Below are positions 23,381-32,094 of a stretch of DNA of 64,000 nucleotides, one piece after another (position 1 is the stretch's first letter; each line of letters begins with the position of its first letter). The notes under the pieces were generated by a model that was not told the origin of the DNA, made no database searches, and saw only the letters and a program-made list of their open reading frames with translations. A program made the position numbers and the translations under genes. The stretch comes from Streptomyces sp. S465 (GTDB lineage Bacteria > Actinomycetota > Actinomycetes > Streptomycetales > Streptomycetaceae), in assembly GCF_026898115.1 (NCBI RefSeq), contig NZ_CP114036.1, positions 4,892,001-4,956,000 of the forward strand, in the 5' to 3' direction.

Positions 23381-24672
23381 CCTCGGCTCACCTGCCCGGG
23401 GACCCGCCCGGCGGCCGTCGTGCCGTCGCCGTATGGGGCCTGGGCGTCGCCGTCTATTTCGTCGCCATCACCTATCGCACCAGCCTCGGTGTCGCCGGTA
23501 TCGACGCCGCCGAGCGCTTCCACATCAACGCCTCGGCGCTGTCGACCTTCTCCATCCTCCAGGTGCTGGTCTACGCCGGGATGCAGATACCGGTCGGGCT
23601 CATGGTCGACCGTCTCGGCACCCGTAAGGTGCTCATGCTCGGCGTGCTGCTCTTCACCGTGGGGCAGTCCGGCTTCGCGTTCTCCCACTCCTACGCCATG
23701 GCGCTGGCCTCCCGGGCGCTGCTCGGCTGCGGTGACGCCATGACCTTCATCAGCGTGCTGCGGCTCGGCTCGCGCTGGTTCCCGGCCCGCCGGGGCCCGC
23801 TCATCGCGCAGGTCGCCGCGCTCTTCGGCATGGCGGGCAACCTGGTCTCCACGCTGGTGATCGCCCGGACGCTGCACAGCGCCGGCTGGACCACGACCTT
23901 CGCGGGCAGCGCGGTCGGCGGTGTGGCCGTCTTCGTCCTGGTGCTGTTCTTCCTCAAGGACCACCCGGAGGGTTTCGAGCCCGGCCCCGGCCCCCGTATG
24001 GCGGGCGGTTTCGTCCGCCGGCAGATCGTGGCCACCTGGCGCGAGCCCGGCACCCGGCTGGGCATGTGGGTGCACTTCACCACCCAGTTCCCGGCGATGG
24101 TCTTCCTGCTGCTGTGGGGGATGCCGTTCCTGGTCGAGGCGGAGGGGCTGTCCCGCGCGACCGCGGGCCGGCTGCTGACCCTCGTGGTGCTGTCCAACAT
24201 GGCGGTCGGCCTGATCTACGGGCAGGTCATCGCCCGGCACCACGCCGCCCGCGCCCCGCTGGCCCTCGGCACGGTCGGCGCCACCGCGCTGCTGTGGGGG
24301 GCCGTGCTGGCCTGGCCGTCCGACCACGCGCCGCTGTGGCTGCTGGTGGTCCTGTGCGTCGTGCTCGGTGCCTGCGGCCCCGCGTCGATGATCGGCTTCG
24401 ACTTCGCCCGGCCGGCCAATCCGCCCGAGCGGAGCGGCACCGCCTCCGGGATCGTCAACATGGGCGGCTTCACGGCCACGATGACCACGCTGCTGGCCGT
24501 CGGCGTCCTGCTGGACCTGACCGGCGACGACTTCCGGATCGCGTTCGCCTCGGTGTTCGTGCTCCAGGCGCTCGGCGTCACCCAGATCCTGCGGCTGCGC
24601 GGCCGTGCGCACCGCCGGGAGCGCGAGCGCGTGGTCGCGAGCCGCGTCGAGGCGGTGCACGTACCGGCATGA
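23377..24672 (+). CDS. Major facilitator superfamily transporter
   Basis: A 431-residue polytopic protein of about 12 membrane helices. The loop 2-3 MFS signature is GLMVDRLGTRKVLM. Further helices include FLLLWGMPFLV and LWLLVVLCVVLGACGPASM. The substrate is unknown; the type resembles sugar-phosphate/nitrate-like or metabolite permeases rather than classical drug pumps. It is translationally coupled to the GntR regulator, and the pair forms a likely sensor-transporter operon. The gene ends about 50 nt before the convergent isomerase-like gene, with no strong hairpin between. Confidence 0.87.
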   Translation: MTSAHLPGDPPGGRRAVAVWGLGVAVYFVAITYRTSLGVAGIDAAERFHINASALSTFSILQVLVYAGMQIPVGLMVDRLGTRKVLMLGVLLFTVGQSGFAFSHSYAMALASRALLGCGDAMTFISVLRLGSRWFPARRGPLIAQVAALFGMAGNLVSTLVIARTLHSAGWTTTFAGSAVGGVAVFVLVLFFLKDHPEGFEPGPGPRMAGGFVRRQIVATWREPGTRLGMWVHFTTQFPAMVFLLLWGMPFLVEAEGLSRATAGRLLTLVVLSNMAVGLIYGQVIARHHAARAPLALGTVGATALLWGAVLAWPSDHAPLWLLVVLCVVLGACGPASMIGFDFARPANPPERSGTASGIVNMGGFTATMTTLLAVGVLLDLTGDDFRIAFASVFVLQALGVTQILRLRGRAHRRERERVVASRVEAVHVPA

Positions 24673-24719
24673 CCCGCCAACCGGTGTGACCCGCCAGGGG
24701 CCACGGCGCCCCCAGGGCG

Positions 24720-25544
24720 CTACGGCGTGACCGCGAAGTGCCCGAGGATCGTCTCGGCCAGCGGCAGATCGCCCTCGATCTTCAGCCGCTCCGAGACCGC
24801 CTCGGGCCGCACCCGCCCGCAGGCCAGCCGGACGTAGGTCTCCCAGTCCAGGGTGAGGGTGACCGTCGGCCCGAGCGAGACGCTGCCGTCGATGGTGCCC
24901 CTGCCGTGCGCGTCGACCCGGACCGTCCGCATGAACTCCAGCGGGCCGCTCACGTCGAAGACGACGGCGGAGTGGGGCGGCGCGCCCGCGTCCTTGGCGA
25001 CCACCTTCGGCAGCGCCGCCAGCAGCAGGTCACGGGTGATGGAGGCACCGGGGGAGTCCAGATTGCCGGGCTTGTTCAGGGCCCGGCGCAGATCCTGTTC
25101 GTGCACCCAGATGTCGAAGGCCCGTCGCGTCAGGGCCTCCTCCAGGGTCAGCTCGGTGCCGCCGGGCCAGCGCACCATGGCGTCCGGGGCGCGCTTCTCG
25201 TTCCGCAGCTGACGGTTCCGCCGGATGACGGTGTACTCCAGTTCGGAGGTCATCTCGGGCGCGGTGTGGCAGCGCCGGACGTCGACCTGGACCTCCATGT
25301 ACCGCGACAGCTCGCTGGTGACGTGGAACAGATCGCGCGGCAGGGAGTGGATGGGGCGGGGGTCGCCGAGCATCTCGCATTCGAGTCCGATCACATGCGA
25401 GACGACGTCCCGCACCGACCATCCCGGGCACTCGGTGGCGCGGTTCCACTCGCTCTCCGCGAGCGGATTGACCAACTCCGATATCGCGTCGATGGAGTGG
25501 GTCCAGGCGTCGATGGAGTTCTGAAGGCTGGGATGGACGGTCAC
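24720..25544 (-). CDS. Maleylpyruvate isomerase / mycothiol-dependent enzyme family protein
   Basis: A 274-residue DinB-like protein. The N-terminal MDMPI_N-type helical bundle contains WNRATECPGWSVRDVVSHVI, where the histidine is a likely metal ligand, and a later metal-site segment FDIWVHEQDLRRAL. A C-terminal beta-rich domain about 90 residues long resembles the SCP2-like half of the family. Homologues use mycothiol as cofactor for isomerisation or detoxification; the substrate is unknown. The GTG start has GAGGGG 5 nt upstream. It stands alone, convergent with the MFS gene and divergent from the NHL gene. Confidence 0.83.
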   Translation of the reverse strand: MTVHPSLQNSIDAWTHSIDAISELVNPLAESEWNRATECPGWSVRDVVSHVIGLECEMLGDPRPIHSLPRDLFHVTSELSRYMEVQVDVRRCHTAPEMTSELEYTVIRRNRQLRNEKRAPDAMVRWPGGTELTLEEALTRRAFDIWVHEQDLRRALNKPGNLDSPGASITRDLLLAALPKVVAKDAGAPPHSAVVFDVSGPLEFMRTVRVDAHGRGTIDGSVSLGPTVTLTLDWETYVRLACGRVRPEAVSERLKIEGDLPLAETILGHFAVTP

Positions 25545-25790
25545 GGGACCCCTCGGGCGGTTGGTACGCGGGCTGGGTGCTGGTGTGTGCGTTCAAGTTA
25601 CGCTGCCCACGAGCGCACGGGCAGTGCTTTCGGGTCTGATCGTAGGCCCGGAACGGCGGCCGACGGCCTCCCGCGATGGTAGTGTGCCGCCCGCTCCGCC
25701 CTTATGTCCGGACAGAACCGGGCGCATCGGGCGAAAGCTCTTCAGGGGGCGGGGGGAATGACATGACCGGAACTGATGTTTGATGGGGGT

Positions 25791-27614
25791 ATGGCTCCAC
25801 GTGCACGCGTCCGCGCCCCCGAGCTGATCGGGCAGGGCGGCTGGCTCAATACCGGCGGTAACGACCTCTCCCTCGCCGATCTGCGAGGGCGCATCGTCAT
25901 TCTCGACTTCTGGACGTTCTGCTGCGTGAACTGTCTGCACGTCCTGGACGAGCTGCGCGAGCTGGAGGAGAAGCACCGCGACACCGTGGTGATCGTCGGG
26001 GTGCACTCGCCGAAGTTCGTCCACGAGGCCGAGCACCAGGCGGTCGTGGACGCCGTCGAGCGCTACGAGGTGCACCACCCGGTCCTCGACGACCCCGAGC
26101 TGGCCACCTGGAAGCAGTACGCGGTACGGGCCTGGCCCACCCTGGTCGTCATCGACCCCGAGGGCTATGTGGTCGCCCAGCACGCGGGCGAGGGCCACGC
26201 ACACGCCCTGGAGACCCTCGTGGGGCAGCTGGAGGCCGAGCACGGCGCCAAGGGCACCCTGCGGCGCGGTGACGGCCCGTACGTGCCCCCGGAGCCGGTC
26301 CCCACCGAGCTGCGCTTCCCCGGTAAGGCGCTGCTGCTGCCCGGCGGCACCTTCCTGGTCTCGGACACCACCCGCCACCAGCTGGTGGAGCTCGCGGCGG
26401 ACGGCGAGCGCGTGGTGCGGCGGATCGGCACGGGTGAGCGCGGCCTTACCGACGGCACGAGCGAGTCGGCCCGCTTCAGCGAGCCCCAGGGGCTCGCCCC
26501 GCTTCCCGACGGCACCGTGGCCGTCGCCGACACCGTGAACCACGCGCTGCGCCGCTTCGACCCGGCCACCGGCGAGGTCACCACGCTCGCCGGGACCGGC
26601 CGCCAGTGGCGGCAGGGGTCCCCCACCGAGGGGCCCGCCCAGGACGTCGACCTGTCCTCCCCCTGGGACGTGGCCTGGTTCGCCGGCCGGCTGTGGATCG
26701 CCATGGCGGGCGTCCACCAGCTGTGGACCTACGACCCCGAGGCCGGGACCGTACGGGCCGCCGCCGGGACCACCAACGAGGGCCTGGTCGACGGCCCCGC
26801 CGAGACGGCCTGGTTCGCCCAGCCCTCCGGGCTCGCCGCGACCGCGGACCGGCTGTGGATCGCGGACTCCGAGACGTCCGCGCTGCGCTACGTCGAACGC
26901 GCGGCGGACGGTGCCGACGGCTTCGCCGTCCGTACCGTCGTCGGCACCGGGCTCTTCGACTTCGGCCACCGCGACGGCGCCGCCGGTCAGGCGCTGCTCC
27001 AGCATCCGCTGGGGGTCACCGCGCTGCCCGACGGCTCGGTGGCGGTCTCGGACACCTACAACCACGCGCTGCGCCGCTTCGACCCGGCCACCGGCGAGGT
27101 CACCACGCTCGCCACCGATCTGCGCGAGCCCTCCGACGCGGTCCTGGCCGACGAGGACATCGTCGTGGTGGAGTCCGCCCGGCACCGGCTGACCCGGCTG
27201 CGGCTGCCGGAGGAGGCCGTAAGGGTCGAGGCGATGACGCACCGCACCCAGCGGGCCGCGACCGACATCGCCCCGGGGACGCTCCGGCTGGACGTGGTCT
27301 TCCAGGCGCCCGCCGGGCAGAAGCTGGACACCCGCTACGGCCCCTCCACCCGGCTGCTGGTGAGTTCCACCCCGCCCGAGCTGCTGGCCGGCGGGGACGG
27401 CGCGGGGACGGACCTGAGCCGTGAGCTCGTCCTTACGGAGGGCATGACCGAGGGCGTGCTGCACGTCTCGGCGATGGCCGCCTCCTGTGACGACGACCCG
27501 GACAACGAGTACCCGGCCTGCCATGTGCACCAGCAGGACTGGGGCGTCCCGGTGCGGGTCACCGAGGGGGGCGCGGACCGGCTGCCGCTGGTGCTCGCCG
27601 GGATGGACGCGTAG
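25791..27614 (+). CDS. Thioredoxin-like plus NHL-repeat protein (NHLRC2-type)
   Basis: About 607 residues. The N-terminal thioredoxin/TlpA-like domain (about 10-150) carries an extended cysteine site in FWTFCCVNCLHVLDELREL. The NHL beta-propeller (about 165-480) has repeated units such as GLAPLPDGTVAVADTVNHAL and GVTALPDGSVAVSDTYNHAL, each ending RRFDPATGEVTTLA. The C-terminal beta domain ends with a Cys-rich segment (AASCDDDPDNEYPACHVHQ). No signal peptide is visible, so it is probably cytosolic; the human NHLRC2 relative is also uncharacterised enzymatically. ATG 25791 was preferred to ATG 25776. Two hairpins follow the gene. Confidence 0.87.
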   Translation: MAPRARVRAPELIGQGGWLNTGGNDLSLADLRGRIVILDFWTFCCVNCLHVLDELRELEEKHRDTVVIVGVHSPKFVHEAEHQAVVDAVERYEVHHPVLDDPELATWKQYAVRAWPTLVVIDPEGYVVAQHAGEGHAHALETLVGQLEAEHGAKGTLRRGDGPYVPPEPVPTELRFPGKALLLPGGTFLVSDTTRHQLVELAADGERVVRRIGTGERGLTDGTSESARFSEPQGLAPLPDGTVAVADTVNHALRRFDPATGEVTTLAGTGRQWRQGSPTEGPAQDVDLSSPWDVAWFAGRLWIAMAGVHQLWTYDPEAGTVRAAAGTTNEGLVDGPAETAWFAQPSGLAATADRLWIADSETSALRYVERAADGADGFAVRTVVGTGLFDFGHRDGAAGQALLQHPLGVTALPDGSVAVSDTYNHALRRFDPATGEVTTLATDLREPSDAVLADEDIVVVESARHRLTRLRLPEEAVRVEAMTHRTQRAATDIAPGTLRLDVVFQAPAGQKLDTRYGPSTRLLVSSTPPELLAGGDGAGTDLSRELVLTEGMTEGVLHVSAMAASCDDDPDNEYPACHVHQQDWGVPVRVTEGGADRLPLVLAGMDA

Positions 27615-27684
27615 GTCCCGACGGTCCCCTCCGCCTGCCGTCCCGCCCGACGCGGAACCACATCCGGCCGGGCGACATGACGAG

Positions 27685-27710
27685 ACGGCCCCCGCCGAAG
27701 CGGGGGCCGT
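27685..27710. terminator. Terminator hairpin after the NHL gene (first)
   Basis: ACGGCCCCCGC (27685-27695) pairs perfectly with 27700-27710 around CGAA, between convergent genes. Confidence 0.8.
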
Positions 27711-27716
27711 CCGGGG

Positions 27717-27744
27717 CAGGTAGCCGGGGGGAGACGGCTACCTG
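27717..27744. terminator. Terminator hairpin after the NHL gene (second)
   Basis: CAGGTAGCCG (27717-27726) pairs with CGGCTACCTG (27735-27744) around an 8-nt loop, only 6 nt after the first hairpin. It may serve the convergent lipoprotein transcript. Confidence 0.7.
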
Positions 27745-27819
27745 TCCGGCTGGGTGGCCCGGTGACGAGCGGTCAGCGGAGCGGAAGGGCGGTCGGTCGG
27801 TGTGTCCCGGGGCGAGCCG

Positions 27820-28509
27820 TCACCAGAGCAGCGCGTCCGACGCGTCGCTCTGCCAGTAGCCGATCTCCGCCCCGCCGTCGATCTCCACCGAGTCGCCGGG
27901 CAGGTCGACGGTGCGGCGGCTCTCGTCGCCGGGGAGGGCCACGGTCAGCCCGGTGACCAGCCGGGTGCCGCCGGCCGGGGCGTCCGCCGCGGAGGTGGTG
28001 GTGAGACCGGCGTAACCGCTCCCGCCGGGGGCCAGGGTGACGACCGTCTGCGGCCGGGTGTCCCCGGCCGCCGGTACGGCCGAGTCCGCGCCGTCGAACC
28101 GCACCACGGGGAAGCCGGTGAGCCGGCAGGGCGTCCCGGACTGGTTGGTGATCTCCATCAGCAGGTGGTTGGCCGGCCGGGGCACGGAGATGACGCCCAC
28201 CGACATGGCGCCCGGGTCGCAGACGCCGGCCTCCTCCTCGACGCCGCCGTCGGCCCGCAGACCGCCCTGGGCCCCGGCGTCGGCGCCGCCGTCCGCCACC
28301 GCGCCCGGCCCGGCCTCCTGGGCACCGTCCTCATGGGCGGTGGGGACGGCCGCGGCCATGCTGTCCGCCCGGCCGGCCGTCTTCACGCCCGACGCGTCGG
28401 CGGTGCCGCACGCCGCGAGGGTGATGCCCGCGGCGACGACCGTCAGCCCGGCCGCGACCGAGCGCAGGGTGCCGACGCGGTGGGCGAGGCGAGCGGTGGT
28501 GAGCGGCAT
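27820..28509 (-). CDS. DUF4232-type secreted lipoprotein
   Basis: A 229-residue protein with a lipoprotein signal (GLTVVAAGITLAAC; lipidated cysteine about residue 34). A Gly/Ala/Glu-rich linker precedes a beta-sandwich of DUF4232 type with MEITNQSGTPCRLTGFPVV and a paired cysteine (GVCDPG). It would be anchored on the outer membrane face; the family is widespread in actinobacteria and without a proven role. The start is ATG 28509. It lies downstream of the AfsR-like gene on the same strand, and 11-bp direct repeats about 95-125 bp upstream make it a candidate target of that regulator. Confidence 0.83.
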   Translation of the reverse strand: MPLTTARLAHRVGTLRSVAAGLTVVAAGITLAACGTADASGVKTAGRADSMAAAVPTAHEDGAQEAGPGAVADGGADAGAQGGLRADGGVEEEAGVCDPGAMSVGVISVPRPANHLLMEITNQSGTPCRLTGFPVVRFDGADSAVPAAGDTRPQTVVTLAPGGSGYAGLTTTSAADAPAGGTRLVTGLTVALPGDESRRTVDLPGDSVEIDGGAEIGYWQSDASDALLW

Positions 28510-28603
28510 GGCGGTTCTCCCCCCAGCGGGCGTTCGGTCGTCTTCCGGTACGGCTCAAGCCTGTCCGGATCCGCTGCCGTTCGGCTGGTGTACGGCTGCC
28601 GCC

Positions 28604-28636
28604 CGCTAACGCACCGCTAACGCACCGCTGTTCACC
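28604..28636 (-). promoter_or_regulatory. Three 11-bp direct repeats (SARP-type site) upstream of the lipoprotein gene
   Basis: Read on the reverse strand, GTGCGTTAGCG is repeated exactly (28615-28625, 28604-28614) and preceded by GGTGAACAGCG (28626-28636), all at an 11-bp period. SARP regulators bind direct repeats one helical turn apart. The block overlaps the stop of the AfsR-like gene and lies before the lipoprotein gene. Function is inferred. Confidence 0.5.
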
Positions 28637-30617
28637 CCTGGTCGGGCCCCTGCGGCGGGTCGCCGGACGGCAGGCGGGACGCCTCGCCGGGGCCGTCGCC
28701 GCGTCCGCTCCCGTCGCCCTGGGCGAAGAGTTTCACCAGGTCGCTCATGACGTAGCGGTTGGTGGCCTCCTCGTCCAGCAGATGCATCTCCGCCAGCCGG
28801 TCCAGGGAGTCCTGGATCAGCTCGGGGTCCGCCCCCGACAGGGCGGCCGCCTCGGCGGTGTTGACCTCCCGCGCGAAACCGGCGCCCAGGGCCCGCAGCA
28901 GCTCCGCGTCGTCCGCCGAGAGCCGGGCCACGGAGTTGCGCAGCGCGGCGGCCACCCCGGTGTCCTCCGCCGACAGCAGGGACAGCCGGCGGCGCTCGTC
29001 GCGCAGCGCGGTGGCCAGCCGGGCCAGCCGCCAGCGGGGCCGGGCCACCAGCTGGGCGGAGGCGGCGCGCAGCGCCAGCGGCAGCCCGTCGCACAGGGCC
29101 ACCAGCTCCCGTGCGGCCTCCGGGTCCTCGGCGACCCGGGCGGGCCCCAGCAGCGTGCCCAGCAGGCCCACCCCGTCCTCGGGGCCGAGGGCGTGCAGCC
29201 GTACCGGGCGGGCGGCGTCGGTGGCGATCAGCCCGTCCAGCCGGCTGCGGCTGGTGACCAGCGTGGCGCAGTGGGGTCCGCCGGGCAGCAGCGGGCGCAC
29301 CTGGGCGGAGCTGCCCGCGTTGTCCAGCACCACCAGCAGCCGGCGGGGCGCGGTCAGCGAGCGGTACAGCGCGGACGCGGCCTCGGGTGAGGTGGGGATC
29401 TGCTCGGCCGGGGTGCCCAGGGCGAGCAGGAACTCACGCAGCACGGCGGCGGGCAGCGCCGCCTCACCGCCGCTGAAGCCGCGCAGGTCGGCGAAGAGCC
29501 GTCCGTCGGGGAAGGCGGCGGCGTGGGCATGGCCCCAGTGGACCGCAAGGCCCGTCTTGCCGACCCCGGCGGGCCCGGTGAGCAGCGCGATCCCGCCTTC
29601 CTGGGGGTAGCCGCCGGAGCCGCCCCGGTCCGCTTCGGCGGCGCCCAGGGTCAGCCGGGACAGCTCGGCCAGCTCCGCGCTCCGGCCGTGGAAGCCCGCC
29701 GGGGGCCGGGGGAGCAGCTCGGGTACGGGCGCGGGGGCCGAGGCGGCCGCGGGCACGGACAGCGGCTGCGACGGCGTGGCGGGCACCTGCTGCCCGCCCG
29801 GCCGGCCCGCGGGGCCCGGCTGCCCGGCGGGCTCCGCGCCGCCGTGCTGCGGCCCGTCCGCCGTAGGGGCCGCCCGCAGGATCTCCTGGTAGGCGGCGCT
29901 GAGCCGCTGGCCCGGATCGACCCCCAGGTCGTCGTCGAGCAGCTGCCGGGTGCGGTGGAACCAGGCGATGGCGTCGGACTGCCGCCCGGAGCGGTAGAGC
30001 GCCAGCATCAGGGCGGCGATCAGCCCTTCGCGCAGCGGGTTGGCGACGGCGGCGGGGTGCAGGGCGCGCACCGCCTCCTCGTGCCGGCCCAGCGCCCCGT
30101 AGGCCCGTGCCAGGGCCTCCACGGCGCTCAGCCGCCGCTCCTCCAGGGCGTGCGCGGCCGCCGCGAACGGCGGGCTGGCCACGGTCCCGGTGAGCGCCGG
30201 GCCGCGCCACAGGCCGAGCGCCTGGTTCAGCAGCTGGACGGCCTCGCCGGGCGCGGACTCCGGGCTGGCCTGGGCGGTCAGCTGGTCGAAGCGCTGGGTG
30301 TCGATCAGCGCCTCGGGTACCCGCAGCAGATAGGCGGAGCTGTGGGTGGCCAGCTCCACGCCGTGGTCCTCGGCGCCACCCTCGGCCAGGACGGCGCGCA
30401 GCCGCGAGACATGGCCCTGGATGACGGTCCGGGCGTGGGCGGGCGGCTCGTCCTCCCACAGGCTGGAGATCAACTGCTCCACGGACACCGTCGCGTTGGG
30501 CCGCAGCAGCAGCATCGCGAGCACGCTGCGCCGTTTGGCGGGCCCCAGCGCGAGCTCGACGGGGGCCGTCGGCGGCCCCGCCATGACGGTCACCGGGCCC
30601 AGCAGGGAGAAGTCCAA
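28632..30617 (-). CDS. AfsR/SARP-family transcriptional regulator with NB-ARC ATPase domain
   Basis: A 661-residue regulator. The N-terminal winged-helix DNA-binding domain starts FSLLGPVTVMAG and includes PAKRRSVLAMLLLRPNATVS. A bacterial transcriptional-activator (BTAD) domain follows (about 100-245), then a Pro/Ala linker and an NB-ARC module with the P-loop LLTGPAGVGKTGLAVHWG and the Walker-B-like LLVVLDNAG. It lacks the long C-terminal TPR array of full AfsR and ends soon after a winged-helix segment. The start is TTG 30617, giving the typical MDFSLLGP N-terminus, 1 nt after the upstream aminopeptidase stop. Targets are unknown. Confidence 0.88.
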   Translation of the reverse strand: MDFSLLGPVTVMAGPPTAPVELALGPAKRRSVLAMLLLRPNATVSVEQLISSLWEDEPPAHARTVIQGHVSRLRAVLAEGGAEDHGVELATHSSAYLLRVPEALIDTQRFDQLTAQASPESAPGEAVQLLNQALGLWRGPALTGTVASPPFAAAAHALEERRLSAVEALARAYGALGRHEEAVRALHPAAVANPLREGLIAALMLALYRSGRQSDAIAWFHRTRQLLDDDLGVDPGQRLSAAYQEILRAAPTADGPQHGGAEPAGQPGPAGRPGGQQVPATPSQPLSVPAAASAPAPVPELLPRPPAGFHGRSAELAELSRLTLGAAEADRGGSGGYPQEGGIALLTGPAGVGKTGLAVHWGHAHAAAFPDGRLFADLRGFSGGEAALPAAVLREFLLALGTPAEQIPTSPEAASALYRSLTAPRRLLVVLDNAGSSAQVRPLLPGGPHCATLVTSRSRLDGLIATDAARPVRLHALGPEDGVGLLGTLLGPARVAEDPEAARELVALCDGLPLALRAASAQLVARPRWRLARLATALRDERRRLSLLSAEDTGVAAALRNSVARLSADDAELLRALGAGFAREVNTAEAAALSGADPELIQDSLDRLAEMHLLDEEATNRYVMSDLVKLFAQGDGSGRGDGPGEASRLPSGDPPQGPDQG

Positions 30618-30618
30618 C

Positions 30619-31911
30619 TCAGCCCTCCAGAAACGCGTGCAGTGCCTTGGCCAGCAGCCGGGGGTCCTGTGCGCCGCACAGTTCCCGGGCCGAGTGCATG
30701 GACAGGATCGCGATGCCGATGTCGACGGTGGCGATGCCGTGCCGGGCGGCGGTGATCGGTCCGATCGTGGTGCCGCACGGCATGGAGTTGTGGGAGACGA
30801 AGCTCTGCCAGGGCACCCCGGCGCGCTCGCAGGCGGCGGCGAAGACGGCCCGCCCGGCGCCGTCCGTGGCGTACCGCTGGTTGACGTTGACCTTGAGGAT
30901 CGGCCCGCCGTTGGGCCGGGGGTGGTGGCCCGGCTCATGGCGCTCGGCGTAGTTGGGGTGGACCGCGTGGCCGGTGTCGGAGGACAGGCAGACGGTGCCC
31001 GCGAAGGCGCGCGCCCGGTCCTCGTACGTACCGCCGCGGGCGAAGACCGAGCGCTCCAGCACCGTGCCGAGCAGCGGGCCGTCGGCGCCGGTGTCGGACT
31101 GGCTGCCGTTCTCCTCGTGGTCGAACGCGGCCAGCACGGGGATGTACGGCAGCTCGCCGCGGGCGGCGGCGGCGATCAGCGCGGCCGTACCGGCGTGCAC
31201 GGACACCAGGTTGTCCATCCGGGGCCCGGCGACCAGCTCACGGTCCCGGCCGAGGTAGGCGGGCGGCTCGACGCTGTGCGTCATCAGGTCCCAGCCGGTG
31301 ATCTCCTCGGCCGCGACGCCGGTCTCCTCGGCGACGAAGCGGATCAGGTCGCCCTCCTCGGCGCTGCCGAGCCCCCAGATGGGCGTCATATGGCGCTGCT
31401 TGTCGAGCTTGAGTCCCTCGGTGTTGACCGATCTGTCCAGATGGACCGCTAGTTGGGGGACTCTCAGCAAGGGACGGTCGACGGTGACCAGATGGTGCGA
31501 GCCGTCCCGGAGGCTGATCCGGCCGGAGAGCCCGAGGTCGCGGTCGAGCCAGGTGTTGAGCAGCGCCCCGCCGTAGATCTCGACGGCGATCTGCCGCCAG
31601 CCGTGCGCACCGGTGTCGGGGATCGGCTTGACCCGCAGATTGGGAGAGTCGGTGTGGGCGCCGACGATCCGGTACGGAGTGGCCGGGCTCGTCCCCTCCG
31701 GTACGTACCAGGCGATGATCGCGCCACCCCGCAGCACGAACTTCCCGCCGGCCTCGCCGTCCCAGGGCGCGGTCTCCTCGACCCGCCGGAACCCGGCCTT
31801 CTCCAGCCGCTCCGCGGCGCTCGCCACCGCGTGGTACGGCGAGGGGCTGGCGCGGAGGAAGGACATCAGGTCGTCGGTGTGGCCGCGGTCGATGCCGGGG
31901 TGTGCGCTCAT
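30619..31911 (-). CDS. M18-family aspartyl aminopeptidase
   Basis: A 430-residue dinuclear-zinc aminopeptidase removing N-terminal acidic residues from peptides in the cytoplasm. Metal and catalytic motifs are VGAHTDSPNLRVKP, AFDHEENGSQSDTGADGPLL, SSDTGHAVHPNYAE and SHNSMPCGTTIGP near the C-terminus. The length matches the family. ATG 31911 (MSAHPG) was chosen; an upstream ATG at 31965 would add 18 unrelated residues. The downstream AfsR-like gene starts 1 nt after the stop, so the two are coupled even though the functions seem unrelated. Confidence 0.93.
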   Translation of the reverse strand: MSAHPGIDRGHTDDLMSFLRASPSPYHAVASAAERLEKAGFRRVEETAPWDGEAGGKFVLRGGAIIAWYVPEGTSPATPYRIVGAHTDSPNLRVKPIPDTGAHGWRQIAVEIYGGALLNTWLDRDLGLSGRISLRDGSHHLVTVDRPLLRVPQLAVHLDRSVNTEGLKLDKQRHMTPIWGLGSAEEGDLIRFVAEETGVAAEEITGWDLMTHSVEPPAYLGRDRELVAGPRMDNLVSVHAGTAALIAAAARGELPYIPVLAAFDHEENGSQSDTGADGPLLGTVLERSVFARGGTYEDRARAFAGTVCLSSDTGHAVHPNYAERHEPGHHPRPNGGPILKVNVNQRYATDGAGRAVFAAACERAGVPWQSFVSHNSMPCGTTIGPITAARHGIATVDIGIAILSMHSARELCGAQDPRLLAKALHAFLEG

Positions 31912-32094
31912 GTACTCAGCATAGATTCGTACCGGGCCGGCTCGCCCTCGTGTGGGGAGTGGCATCCATCCGTGGGGCCACGTTGATCCAATCTGATGAA
32001 AGGTCGTCAGCTAAGGCGAGAAATCGGGAGAAACGGTCGATATTCCCCGTGACCGAGCAACGCGGCACTGAGCCGCAACTCGAGGGGATACCGG

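Noticed and set aside
24673..24719. Terminator between the MFS and isomerase-like genes
   Set aside because: Only a short imperfect stem can be drawn; not enough to call.
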